From JAQGMV01 sp035626595 (GTDB lineage Bacteria; Pseudomonadota; Gammaproteobacteria; Burkholderiales; SG8-41): a stretch of 64,000 nt of DNA. Of the stretch, positions 1 to 7,750 are shown piece after piece; the first letter of the stretch is position 1, and each line of letters starts with the position of its first letter. The translations under genes were made by a program, and so were the position numbers. The stretch lies in contig DASPNJ010000067.1 of NCBI GenBank assembly GCA_035626595.1, positions 3,834 to 67,833 on the forward strand, given 5' to 3'. Below the pieces are notes generated by a model. That model made no database searches. It was not told the origin of the DNA and saw only the letters and a list, made by a program, of their open reading frames with translations.

Positions 1-185
1 CATGCGTCGAGCCGTGGCGAAGCTTTCGGTGCAGCCCACGCTGCGACCAGCAGGAAAGGTGTCGTGGGCAGCACCGGGAGAAAAATTCCCGCGGCGCCGA
101 GCGCGATGCACGCGTACGCGAGCACCAGATACGGCAGCCGGCGATGCGCTTTCTCATACACGTTCCAAGTATAAGGTGGCCCCAT
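1..185 (-). CDS. DUF454 (YbaN-like) inner membrane protein, partial
   Basis: The reverse strand reads in one open frame to the left edge and encodes the N-terminal 61 residues of a small membrane protein. A hydrophobic helix is followed by LGAAGIFLPVLPTTPFLLVA and then SPRL, the hallmark of the DUF454/YbaN family of small inner-membrane proteins, whose role is unknown. The rest of the gene lies outside the window. The in-frame ATG at 185 has an AGGA six bases upstream but overlaps the start of the divergent gene at 184; a GTG at 161 is the alternative start and leaves a 22-bp gap. The family call rests on the LPTTPFLL motif. Confidence 0.72.
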   Translation of the reverse strand, partial: MGPPYTWNVYEKAHRRLPYLVLAYACIALGAAGIFLPVLPTTPFLLVAAWAAPKASPRLDA

Positions 186-1074
186 GAACGATCCTAAGAG
201 ACAGCGGCTGCGCGAGCGCCTGACCCGAGGTCCGATGGTCGTGGCGCCGGGCATCTACGACGCGTACGGCGCGCGTTTCGTGGAGCAGGCCGGATTCGAA
301 GCCGTGTACATGACCGGCAACGGCGTGTCGGCGAGCCTGCTCGGCCGTCCTGACGTCGGATTGATCGACCTCACGCTGTTCTCGGCGCACGCACACCGCG
401 CGGCGGCGTGCGTGGACATCCCGCTCATTTGTGACGCGGATACCGGCTACGGCAACGCGGTTAACGTCAAGCGCACGGTCGAGGAGTTCGAATCAGCCGG
501 CGTCGCGGCGATCCACCTCGAAGATCAGGTCTCGCCCAAACGCTGCGGACACCTGCCCGGCTCGCGGCCGGTGATCGCGATGGAGGAGCACGTCGGGAAA
601 ATCGAGGCGGCGATCGCCGCCCGGCGCGATCCGAATTTCATCATCATCGCACGCACGGACGCGGCAACCGGGCAGGGACTCGACGAGGCGCTGCGCCGCG
701 GGAAGGCGTACCGCAAGGCGGGCGCCGACGTGGTCTTCGTCGAGCTCAAGGGCGCGCCCGACATCGTGGAGCAGTTGAAGCGCGTGACCGGCGAGATCGA
801 CGCGCCGTGTCTCGTCAACGTCGAGGAAGTCGGGAACATCGGCGAGCTCACGGCAGAAGAGCTCGACGCGATCGGTTTCCGGCTCGCGATCTATCCCGCG
901 CTCGGCCGCAACGCCGCCGGCTACGGCATTCGCGAGGCGCTCGGCGTGCTCAAGCGCGACGGCAACACCAAAGCCGCGCGCGGCCGCATGCTCTCGTTCA
1001 AGGATTACAACGCCGCGCTCGGTCTGTCCGACGTCGAGGCGTGGGAACGGAAATTCCTGCAGCGCGAGTCGTAG
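184..1074 (+). CDS. Isocitrate lyase/PEP mutase family enzyme
   Basis: This 296-residue protein is a single TIM-barrel enzyme of the isocitrate lyase/phosphoenolpyruvate mutase superfamily. The Mg-binding signature CDADTGYGN lies at residues 83-91 and the flexible catalytic loop with the lyase Cys motif KRCGH at 119-123. That loop is found in C-C lyases (2-methylisocitrate lyase, dimethylmalate lyase) and in oxaloacetate decarboxylases, rather than in true PEP mutases. It probably cleaves or decarboxylates a small 2-hydroxy or 2-oxo dicarboxylate in the cytoplasm. The start has an AAGGTGG ribosome-binding site. It is followed, after a repeat-filled 145-bp gap, by a PrpD-family gene, so a methylcitrate-like or branched-acid pathway is possible. 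The exact substrate cannot be read from the sequence. Confidence 0.85.
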   Translation: MNDPKRQRLRERLTRGPMVVAPGIYDAYGARFVEQAGFEAVYMTGNGVSASLLGRPDVGLIDLTLFSAHAHRAAACVDIPLICDADTGYGNAVNVKRTVEEFESAGVAAIHLEDQVSPKRCGHLPGSRPVIAMEEHVGKIEAAIAARRDPNFIIIARTDAATGQGLDEALRRGKAYRKAGADVVFVELKGAPDIVEQLKRVTGEIDAPCLVNVEEVGNIGELTAEELDAIGFRLAIYPALGRNAAGYGIREALGVLKRDGNTKAARGRMLSFKDYNAALGLSDVEAWERKFLQRES

Positions 1075-1097
1075 GATCTGTCCGTGACCCACCGGCC

Positions 1098-1166
1098 GGT
1101 GCGCTACCAGCGCCCTACGGATGTGATGGAATTGCGTAGCTCGTAGGGTGTGCCGATGGCGCACCG
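1098..1166. repeat. Dispersed hairpin repeat (GGTGCGC family), two units
   Basis: Two units in opposite orientation fill the gap between the lyase and PrpD genes. One reads GGTGCGCTACCAGCGCCC-TACG at 1098-1119, the other CGTAGGGTGTGCC-GATGGCGCACCG at 1142-1166. Each can fold on itself (GGTGCGC with GCGC[A/C]CC). Further copies are at 2625, 5471, 5521, 7697 and 15308, so this is a dispersed repeat rather than a gene-specific site. It may act as a weak transcription-attenuating hairpin. Confidence 0.8.
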
Positions 1167-1219
1167 ACCAGTGCCCCAGCAGCGCACCGTACGATTCACT
1201 ACGATCTGATGGAGCTCAA

Positions 1220-2563
1220 ATGGAAGTCACGCGAACGCTCGCACGCTTCGTCATCGAACACGACGCCCGCACCGTCCCGGACAACGTCCGCCACGAAGCG
1301 GCGCGCTCGTTCCTCAACTGGGTCGGCTGTGCCGTCGGCGCATGCCGGCACGAAACCGTGGAGCGCGCGCTCGCCGCGCTGAAGCCGTTTTCCGGGGCCG
1401 CGCAAGCGACCGTGCTCGGCCGCGGCGACCGTCTGGACGTCATGACCGCGGCGCTCATGAACGGCATCACGTCGCACACGTTCGATTTCGACGACACGCA
1501 CCTGAAGACGGTGATCCACCCCAGCGGCCCCGTCGCCTCCGCGATTCTCGCGCTCGCGGAGCGCACGCCGGTCGGCGGCGCGGATTTCCTGCACGCCTTC
1601 ATCCTCGGCGTGGAAGTCGAGTGCCGGATCGGCAGCGCCGTTTATCCCGAGCACTACGACGTCGGCTGGCATATCACCGGCACTGCCGGCGTGTTCGGCG
1701 CGGCCGCCGCCGCGGGCAGACTGCTGAAGCTCGACGAGCAGCAGATGGTGTGGGCGCTCGGCATCGCGGCGACGCAAGCCTCGGGCTTGCGCGAGATGTT
1801 CGGCACGATGTGCAAGCCGTTCCATCCCGGCAACGCGGCGCGCAACGGTCTGCTCGCTGCGCTGCTCGCGCAGCGCGATTTCACGAGCTCCCATCAGGCG
1901 ATCGAGGCGAAGCGCGGCTTCGCGAACGTGCTCTCGACCGCGTTCAAGCCGCAGGAGATCACGCAGCGTCTCGGCGAGACGTGGGAGATCGCGCAGAACA
2001 CCTACAAGCCGTTCGCGTGCGGCATCGTGATCCATCCGATCATCGACGCCTGCATCCAGCTTCGCAACGCGCACGGGCTCGAAGCCGGGGACATCGAGGC
2101 GATCGAGGCGCGCGTGCACCCGCTCGTGCTCGAGCTCACGGGCAAGAAGACGCCGCAGGTCGGTCTCGAAGGCAAGTTCAGCGTCTATCACTCCGCGGCA
2201 GTGGCCATCATTCACGGGGCGGCCGGCGAAGCCGAGTACGGCGACGACGTGGTGCGCGATCCGCAGGTCACCGCGTTACGCGACCGCGTGAGCGCGACGG
2301 TCGACAAATCGATGCACGAGGACCAGACGCGCGTGACGATACGGCTGAAAAGCGGCAAAGCCGTCGAAACGTTCGTGGAGCACGCGATCGGCAGCCTGAA
2401 GCGGCCGATGAGCGACGGCGATCTCGAAGCGAAATTCCGTGCGCTCGCGAAGGGCACACTTGGCGACAGTCAAAGCGACCGGCTGATCCGGCTGTGCTGG
2501 GATGTCGGGAAGCTCGACGACGCCGGCGAAGTCGCGCGCGCGTCGGTGCCCCGCCAATCGTAG
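1220..2563 (+). CDS. MmgE/PrpD family protein
   Basis: This 447-residue protein belongs to the MmgE/PrpD family, which includes 2-methylcitrate dehydratase and cis-aconitate decarboxylase. The HTFDFDDTH stretch near residue 95 and GFGA-like KRGFANVLS further on are typical, and the length matches the family. The frame is open upstream to 1148, but that part lies inside the dispersed repeat. ATG 1220 follows a GGAG five bases away and begins with the expected helix (MEVTRTLARFVIEHD). It is one of four paralogues here, and most members of the family outside the methylcitrate cycle have no known substrate. The stop codon falls in the next repeat. Confidence 0.88.
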   Translation: MEVTRTLARFVIEHDARTVPDNVRHEAARSFLNWVGCAVGACRHETVERALAALKPFSGAAQATVLGRGDRLDVMTAALMNGITSHTFDFDDTHLKTVIHPSGPVASAILALAERTPVGGADFLHAFILGVEVECRIGSAVYPEHYDVGWHITGTAGVFGAAAAAGRLLKLDEQQMVWALGIAATQASGLREMFGTMCKPFHPGNAARNGLLAALLAQRDFTSSHQAIEAKRGFANVLSTAFKPQEITQRLGETWEIAQNTYKPFACGIVIHPIIDACIQLRNAHGLEAGDIEAIEARVHPLVLELTGKKTPQVGLEGKFSVYHSAAVAIIHGAAGEAEYGDDVVRDPQVTALRDRVSATVDKSMHEDQTRVTIRLKSGKAVETFVEHAIGSLKRPMSDGDLEAKFRALAKGTLGDSQSDRLIRLCWDVGKLDDAGEVARASVPRQS

Positions 2564-2649
2564 GCTGGCGCGGGTTACGCGGCGCTAACCCGGCCTACGA
2601 AGCGTCCGTACCGGCACCTGTCACCGTCGGGTGCGCCGATGGCGCACCG
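2559..2649. repeat. Two dispersed hairpin repeats after the PrpD gene
   Basis: At 2559-2600 lies a long inverted repeat starting CGTAGGCTGGCGCGGGTTA and ending GCTAACCCGGCCTACG; the TAG of the PrpD gene is part of its left end. At 2625-2649 there is a copy of the GGTGCGC hairpin family. The pair separates the convergent PrpD and MFS genes and could serve as a bidirectional hairpin terminator, though no T-tract follows. Confidence 0.75.
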
Positions 2650-2674
2650 CCCGCGCGGCGCGTGATCAACGCCC

Positions 2675-3886
2675 CTACGCAGGAACAGCCCGCGCCTCGG
2701 GACGGGTCGCATATAAGTACAGCAGGATCAGCCCGCCCGCCGCCCACGCGGCGACCGGCGCCCAGGCGAACGCCGCCGCATAGCCGGGGTCCTTGTTGAG
2801 CTCCGCGGCCAGTATCGCAATGCGCGCGAACGCCGCCAGCGCAAGCAGCGAGAACAGGCCGCCCGTCAGCTTGCCTTCGCGCCCGGTGTGGCCGATGGCG
2901 ACCGCTGCCGCGACCGCGCTCATGAGGACGCAGCCCCACCCGCCGCCGGCGATGAATTGAAGGGCAACCAGCGTCTCGAGGCTGCCGGCCCGCGTTGCGC
3001 CGAATGCCGCGATCGCGGCGATCACCGCGCCCGCGCAGGCCACCGCGATGCCGCCGTAGCGTTTGGTCGCGAGACTCGCCGGCAGCATCAGCACGTTGAA
3101 GCCGATCCAGAAGACCGGCATCAGGTAAGGGAGCTGATCGGGTTTCGCGAGCTTCAGGTACTGGCCCGCGGTGTTGAGCGAAAAGTGAATCTGGAATCCG
3201 ATGCCCACGAGCAGCGCCGCGATCAGAAACCCGGCGACCGGCGCATTCGGCTTCGGCGTTACGGTTGCCGCCGCGGCGCTCGGCGAGTCTTTCGCCAGCG
3301 TGCGCTCGGCCCACATGATGCCGGCCGTCGCCAGCGCGAGCGCGATGCTCGAAATCGCGAAGGGCAGCCGCGGGTCGAGATCGCGCATGACGATCGTGAG
3401 GTACGGCGAGACCGCGCCGGCGAGCCCGAGTCCGAACAGCGACAGCGCCGAGAGCCACGGCACGGCCGGCTGCGGCGCGTATTTACCGAGCAGCGCGAGC
3501 GGCGGCGCGCGCAGCGCGGAAGAGCTGACCGCCCACAGTACCGTCAGCGCGAGAAAGAGCCACGCCGCGCCTGCGGGCGCAGCGAACGGGAGCAGCAGGA
3601 ATGCGAGGCACGAGCCCAGCGTGACGGCGAGAACGATGTAGCCGAGCCTGCCGAGCACCTTCGATACACGGTCCGCCATTACGCCCATCGCGTAGTCCAT
3701 GACCACGAATACGAGCTGGTCGAGCAGCAGGATGTAAACGACCCAGTGCTTCGGAATGCCGGCCTGCGCCGCCAGCTTCGGCAGAAAGATGACGTAAACG
3801 GTCCACGTCAGCGTGAAAAAAAGCTGGACGACCGCGAAATAGACGCCGACGCGATGGGGGACCAGCGGTCTTGCGTCAGTCGTCAC
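2675..3886 (-). CDS. MFS transporter
   Basis: This 403-residue protein has about twelve hydrophobic helices and a charged middle loop near residues 195-212, the layout of a major facilitator superfamily carrier. The loop after helix 2 carries D-YAMGVMADRVSKVLGR, a version of the MFS motif A (G-x-x-x-D-R). It probably exchanges or symports a small solute across the inner membrane; the substrate is not evident. The start codon lies 11 bp inside the end of the lipoprotein gene, so the two are cotranscribed and probably translationally coupled. The gene ends in front of a repeat-containing convergent intergenic region. Confidence 0.88.
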   Translation of the reverse strand: MTTDARPLVPHRVGVYFAVVQLFFTLTWTVYVIFLPKLAAQAGIPKHWVVYILLLDQLVFVVMDYAMGVMADRVSKVLGRLGYIVLAVTLGSCLAFLLLPFAAPAGAAWLFLALTVLWAVSSSALRAPPLALLGKYAPQPAVPWLSALSLFGLGLAGAVSPYLTIVMRDLDPRLPFAISSIALALATAGIMWAERTLAKDSPSAAAATVTPKPNAPVAGFLIAALLVGIGFQIHFSLNTAGQYLKLAKPDQLPYLMPVFWIGFNVLMLPASLATKRYGGIAVACAGAVIAAIAAFGATRAGSLETLVALQFIAGGGWGCVLMSAVAAAVAIGHTGREGKLTGGLFSLLALAAFARIAILAAELNKDPGYAAAFAWAPVAAWAAGGLILLYLYATRPEARAVPA

Positions 3887-4349
3887 GTCTCACCTGGAAC
3901 CGGTTGGACACGGCCTCGACGTTCGTGCGCATCCGCGGATCGTGGAGCTGCGTACGGATGCGGTACTCGCCGTGGTCTTTCACGCGGTCGAGCTTGAATG
4001 CGTAATCGACCGCATAGCCCGGCGTGAGCGACCGCAGCTCCGCAGTACAGAACTCCGAGAGCATCGGCGTCACCGCGTGCCAGCCGCCATCGCTCCCCAC
4101 CCGTTCGAGGCTCGAGCGGCAGAGGTTGTAGAGCAGCGGGCGTCCGGTCCGGTTGACGAGCTGCACGTGCACGCTCGCACCGCGCTCGTAGCTCTGAGCG
4201 TCCGTGCGCATCAGCGGCAGCTCGTTGCTGCCGACGCCGTACGCGGCGACGGTGCTTCCGCCGTACTGATCGCCGGGCATGTGCTCGCAGGCGGCGACGA
4301 CGAGACACGATGCGAGCGCAACCGCGAATCTGCCGAAGTCATGCCGCAT
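3876..4349 (-). CDS. Putative lipoprotein of unknown function
   Basis: This 157-residue protein begins MRHDFGRFAVALASCLVVAAC, a signal peptide ending in a VAAC lipobox, so it is probably a lipoprotein anchored in the cell envelope. The remainder is beta-rich, with several cysteines and a C-terminal half (VDYAFKL, YRIRTQL) suggestive of an immunoglobulin-like fold. I do not recognise the family. An ATG at 4391 is in frame, but the chosen ATG at 4349 starts the signal peptide and has an AAGGTG seven bases upstream. It precedes and overlaps the MFS gene by 11 bp. Confidence 0.65.
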   Translation of the reverse strand: MRHDFGRFAVALASCLVVAACEHMPGDQYGGSTVAAYGVGSNELPLMRTDAQSYERGASVHVQLVNRTGRPLLYNLCRSSLERVGSDGGWHAVTPMLSEFCTAELRSLTPGYAVDYAFKLDRVKDHGEYRIRTQLHDPRMRTNVEAVSNRFQVRRDD

Positions 4350-4480
4350 GCTGGACACCTTTCGCCGTCGACCGTCGCGCATTCTGCACATCCCGGCAGC
4401 ATTGCAGCAACCGTTTGAAACGCTTGAAGATTGCGCACAGCGCAGCGTAAACTCGGCGCTTTGTGGGTGTGTGACTCTGA

Positions 4481-5461
4481 TTGGGGGTCCTGAGTTTGGC
4501 GATCACGACGTGCAGGGCAATCGCGTGCGCGGCCTCGCTGGCGATACTCGCCGGCGGCTCCGCTGTCGCTGCCGAGAGGAAAGAAGTCCGCAAAGAAGTT
4601 CGCAAGGCATCGAAGAAAACCGAGACGCTGGCCTGTCGCCTCGGCACCGAAGATCGTCACGCGCGTATCGCTGTCGTGCTCGTCGGCGGCAAGACCGACG
4701 CTTTCGCCTACTACAGCAAATGGAAGCCGCGCACCTGCTCGATCTATCTCCAGCGCCAGCGCGATCCGTATAGCAAGTGGGCCGACAACGGAGATATCAC
4801 GACCGTCAACGTCGAGAAGGGCGCGTTCCTGATCGAGCACAAGAAGAACGGCGAGTACCACTTCATCTTCCGCGACATCGACCGCGAGCGCTATTGCGGG
4901 ATGGATGGGGTGATCAACGGGAGCCTCACGATCAAGAAGGGCAGCGATCAGTGCGTGCTCGCCGGCGAGTTGATGGTCGAGGGCACGCCGCTCGGTGAGG
5001 CCAACGTTGCGCGCGCGGTCGAGACGCCAGAGCCCTCGCAGGGCACGTCTGACGTGAGGCAGGCCGGTCTGCCGGCTGCTACACCTGCGACGGCTGCGGA
5101 GGGCAACGCTTCCGCGCGCGCGGAGACGAAACCGGCGCCCGCAGCAGAAACGCCGGCCGCACCGGCCGCGATCGTGACCTCTGCTCCGGCGGTGACGCCC
5201 GCCCCGGCTGCGAGCGCCGCCCCTGCCGCCGCGGCGGAGGTCAAACCCGAGCCGCCGCCGGATGTGAAGCCTGCGGCGGCAGCCGAGGTTGCGCCTGCAC
5301 CGAAAGCCCAGACTGCCGCCACCGGCGGATCGGCCCCGTCGACGAATGGTGGAGATGCGGCACCCGCCGCGGTCACGCCCACGGCGGCCGAAAAGCCTGC
5401 CGAATCGTCGAATCCGTTCAGCGCGTTGTTCCGGTCGCTGTCCACCACCCGGAACGACTGA
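4481..5461 (+). CDS. Secreted protein with Ala/Pro-rich C-terminal tail
   Basis: The protein (326 residues from the first possible start) has an N-terminal signal sequence ending near AVAAE, a lysine-rich stretch, then a globular domain of about 120 residues with four to five cysteines (LACRLG, RTCSIY, RYCGMDG, DQCVLAG). The last 150 residues are low-complexity Ala/Pro/Glu, like a flexible spacer. No ATG fits: TTG 4481 follows an in-frame stop directly, while TTG 4496 has a GGGGG eight bases upstream and is at least as likely. It is divergent from the lipoprotein gene. The fold vaguely recalls periplasmic stress-type proteins, but I make no family call. Confidence 0.6.
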   Translation: MGVLSLAITTCRAIACAASLAILAGGSAVAAERKEVRKEVRKASKKTETLACRLGTEDRHARIAVVLVGGKTDAFAYYSKWKPRTCSIYLQRQRDPYSKWADNGDITTVNVEKGAFLIEHKKNGEYHFIFRDIDRERYCGMDGVINGSLTIKKGSDQCVLAGELMVEGTPLGEANVARAVETPEPSQGTSDVRQAGLPAATPATAAEGNASARAETKPAPAAETPAAPAAIVTSAPAVTPAPAASAAPAAAAEVKPEPPPDVKPAAAAEVAPAPKAQTAATGGSAPSTNGGDAAPAAVTPTAAEKPAESSNPFSALFRSLSTTRND

Positions 5462-5470
5462 ACGCGCGTT

Positions 5471-5545
5471 GCCGGTGCGCTACCAGCGCACCCTACGAAC
5501 CACCCGCACATCCGTTGGCCGCAGGGTGCGCCAATGGCGCACCGG
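5471..5545. repeat. GGTGCGC-family hairpin repeats, opposed pair
   Basis: Two units face each other: GGTGCGCTACCAGCGCACC within 5471-5497 and GGTGCGCCAATGGCGCACC within 5521-5545. Each is a near-perfect hairpin. They lie between the convergent secreted-protein and CaiB genes and may terminate both transcripts. Confidence 0.8.
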
Positions 5546-5565
5546 CGGATGATCTACCGATAAAG

Positions 5566-6810
5566 CTACTGCGCGGTGACCTTGTCCGCCTGCGGCTTCA
5601 CGGCCGGATCGCGGTACTTGTCGTACAGCACGCCGTCGGCGTGCAGCGCTTCGATATCCTTCGCGCCATAGCCCACGGCCTTCAGCACTTCGTCCGTGTG
5701 CTGGCCCAGCCACGGCGCAGGCTCGCGTATCGCGAGCAATTCACCGGTCGATTTCACCGGGATGCCCATCGCTTTCATGCGGCCGATCTTCGGGTGGTCC
5801 ATTTCGACGACCATCTTACGGGCCTGGACATGCGGATCGGCGAGCGTCTGCGCGTAGGTATAGACCGGTCCGCCCGGCACGCCGGCCGCGTCGAGCTTCT
5901 CGACCCAGTGTGAGGTGGGCTCGGTCGTGAGCACCGCCTCGATCTCGCGTTCGAGCTCGTCGATGTTCTTCAGCCGCTGCTGGAGCGGATTGAAGCGTGG
6001 ATCGCTGAGCCACTCCGGCTTGTCGCAGACGCTCGTGCAGAACGCGGTCCACAGCTTCGCGTTGTTCGCGCCCACCGTGACGTATCCATCCTTCGTTTTG
6101 TAGGCTTGGTACGGCGTGGAGCGGCGGTGGCGCGTGCCGGTGGCGGTCGGAATCTCGCCGCCGCCGAAATACGCGCCGAATTCCCAGAACGTCCACGCGA
6201 GCCCGGCCTCCAGCAGCGAGGTCTCGAGGTACTGGCCTTTGCCGCTGCGAAGCCGCCCGATGTAGGCGCCGAGGATGCCGGTGAGCGCGGTGACGCCGCT
6301 CGCGATGTCGTTCATCGCGATGCCGACCTTGGCGGGGCGGCCGCCGGGATGCCCGGTCATCATCATGATGCCGGACATGCCCTGCGCGACGATGTCGAAT
6401 CCGCCCTTCCTCCCGTACGGTCCCGTCTGCCCGAATCCGGACATCGAGGCGTAGATCACACCCGGATTGAGCTTGCTGATCGTGTCGTAATCGACGCCGA
6501 GCTTTTTCGTCACGCCCGGACGAAAGTTCTCCGTAATGATGTCCGCGCGCGCCGCGAGCTTCATGAAGGCGTCCTTGCCGCGCGGATCCTTCATGTCGAG
6601 CGCGACGCTTTTCTTGTTCCGGTTCAAGACGGCGAAGCAGTACGACTCGTCGTTCACTTTCGGGTCGAAACGGCGCGAGGCATCGCCCTCGGGGAAGTTC
6701 TCCACCTTGATCACTTCCGCGCCCATGTCGCCGAGCACCATCGTGCAGTAGGGGCCCGCCATGACGCTTGTCAAATCGAGCACGCGCACACCTTCGAGCG
6801 GAAGGGCCAT
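5566..6810 (-). CDS. CaiB/BaiF family CoA-transferase
   Basis: This 414-residue cytosolic enzyme is a class III CoA-transferase, which moves CoA from an acyl-CoA to a free carboxylic acid through an aspartyl-CoA intermediate. It starts MALPLEGVRVLDLTSVMAGP, typical of the family. The catalytic Asp is expected in GIAMNDIASG, and GGFDIVAQGMSG and the late GxG loop (PGGPVYTYAQ) are also present. The start at 6810 is preceded on its strand by an AGGAGAACAGC stretch. It is divergent from the PaaG-like crotonase gene with 84 bp between them, and the two probably act on the same acyl-CoA. The substrate is unknown. Confidence 0.9.
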   Translation of the reverse strand: MALPLEGVRVLDLTSVMAGPYCTMVLGDMGAEVIKVENFPEGDASRRFDPKVNDESYCFAVLNRNKKSVALDMKDPRGKDAFMKLAARADIITENFRPGVTKKLGVDYDTISKLNPGVIYASMSGFGQTGPYGRKGGFDIVAQGMSGIMMMTGHPGGRPAKVGIAMNDIASGVTALTGILGAYIGRLRSGKGQYLETSLLEAGLAWTFWEFGAYFGGGEIPTATGTRHRRSTPYQAYKTKDGYVTVGANNAKLWTAFCTSVCDKPEWLSDPRFNPLQQRLKNIDELEREIEAVLTTEPTSHWVEKLDAAGVPGGPVYTYAQTLADPHVQARKMVVEMDHPKIGRMKAMGIPVKSTGELLAIREPAPWLGQHTDEVLKAVGYGAKDIEALHADGVLYDKYRDPAVKPQADKVTAQ

Positions 6811-6894
6811 GCTGTTCTCCTGTCGCGGTGGGAAGGAAAGAAGCAGTTACGCGGCGATTCTAGCTGCAAAATAAGGCTCTACGGAGGAGCAGCC

Positions 6895-7686
6895 ATGTCA
6901 TTACCGCAGGATGCGGTGCTGTTGAACGTTCAAGACGGGATCGCGCGCATTCGCTTCAATCGGCCCGACGCGCTGAACGCCATAGACGATGCGCTCGCGC
7001 GCGGTTTCCTCGCGGCGTGCGAAGCCGTGTCACAGCGTTCCGACGTGCGGGTGGTGGTGCTGAGCGGCGCCGGGCGCGCGTTCATGGCGGGCGGCGACCT
7101 GCGCCGGATGCACGCCGCGGGCGAGGCCGGGCCTTTAGCGGACGCGCTGCTGCGTGTGCTCAATCCGGCGCTGCTGCTGCTCGCCGATATTCCGGCGCCC
7201 GTCCTCGCGAGCGTGCACGGCGCGGTGGCCGGGGCGGGTGTGGGCGTCGCGCTCGCTGCGGACCTCGCGATCGCCGCGAACGACACGCAGATCAATCTCG
7301 CCTACACGCGCATCGGCGCAACGCCGGACGCCGGCACGACCTGGGAGCTTCCGCGCCTGGTCGGACTGCGCCGAGCGCTGGAAATCGCGCTGTTGAACGA
7401 CACGTACGATGCAGCCGAGGCGCTGCGGCTGGGGCTCGTCAATCGCATCGTGCCGGGAGAAATGCTGGAGGCGGAGACCGAGGCGCTCGCGCATCGCCTC
7501 GCCTCCGGCGCGACGCTCGCCTACGGCCGCGCGAAGCGGCTGATGAGAGCGTCGTTCGACGCGACGCTGGCGCAGCAACTGGATGCAGAGCGCGACGCGT
7601 TCGTCGAATCGACCCGCACTGCCGATTTCAAAGAAGGGGTCAGCGCGTTGCTCGAGAAACGTAAGCCGCGCTTCAGCGGATCCTGA
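6895..7686 (+). CDS. Enoyl-CoA hydratase/isomerase family, PaaG-like
   Basis: This 263-residue crotonase-fold protein binds acyl-CoA. The oxyanion-hole segments MAGGDL and GAVAGAG are intact. The hydratase Glu normally found before the glycine-rich loop is missing (NLAYTRIGATPDAGTTW), while an Asp sits in the PDAG position used as catalytic base by PaaG-type epoxyphenylacetyl-CoA isomerases. It is therefore more likely an isomerase than a simple hydratase. The frame is open far upstream, but ATG 6895 with GGAGGAG in front marks the start. The upstream neighbour is a divergent CaiB transferase, and a repeat follows the stop. Confidence 0.85.
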   Translation: MSLPQDAVLLNVQDGIARIRFNRPDALNAIDDALARGFLAACEAVSQRSDVRVVVLSGAGRAFMAGGDLRRMHAAGEAGPLADALLRVLNPALLLLADIPAPVLASVHGAVAGAGVGVALAADLAIAANDTQINLAYTRIGATPDAGTTWELPRLVGLRRALEIALLNDTYDAAEALRLGLVNRIVPGEMLEAETEALAHRLASGATLAYGRAKRLMRASFDATLAQQLDAERDAFVESTRTADFKEGVSALLEKRKPRFSGS

Positions 7687-7696
7687 GGCGCTCGAC

Positions 7697-7748
7697 CGTA
7701 GGGTGCATCAACGCGCACCCGGCCGGTGCGCTGCTAGCGCACCCTACG
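7697..7748. repeat. GGTGCGC-family repeat between convergent genes
   Basis: The segment begins CGTAGGGTGCATC and ends GCGCACCCTACG, so the whole 52 bp is an imperfect inverted repeat made of two opposed family units. It lies 10 bp after the crotonase stop and 2 bp before the end of the convergent PrpD gene. Confidence 0.8.
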
Positions 7749-7750
7749 CT

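Noticed and set aside
6106..6894. Long upstream extension of the crotonase frame at 6895
   Set aside because: It is antisense to the CaiB gene, with an arginine-rich unnatural composition, and ATG 6895 has a strong ribosome-binding site.
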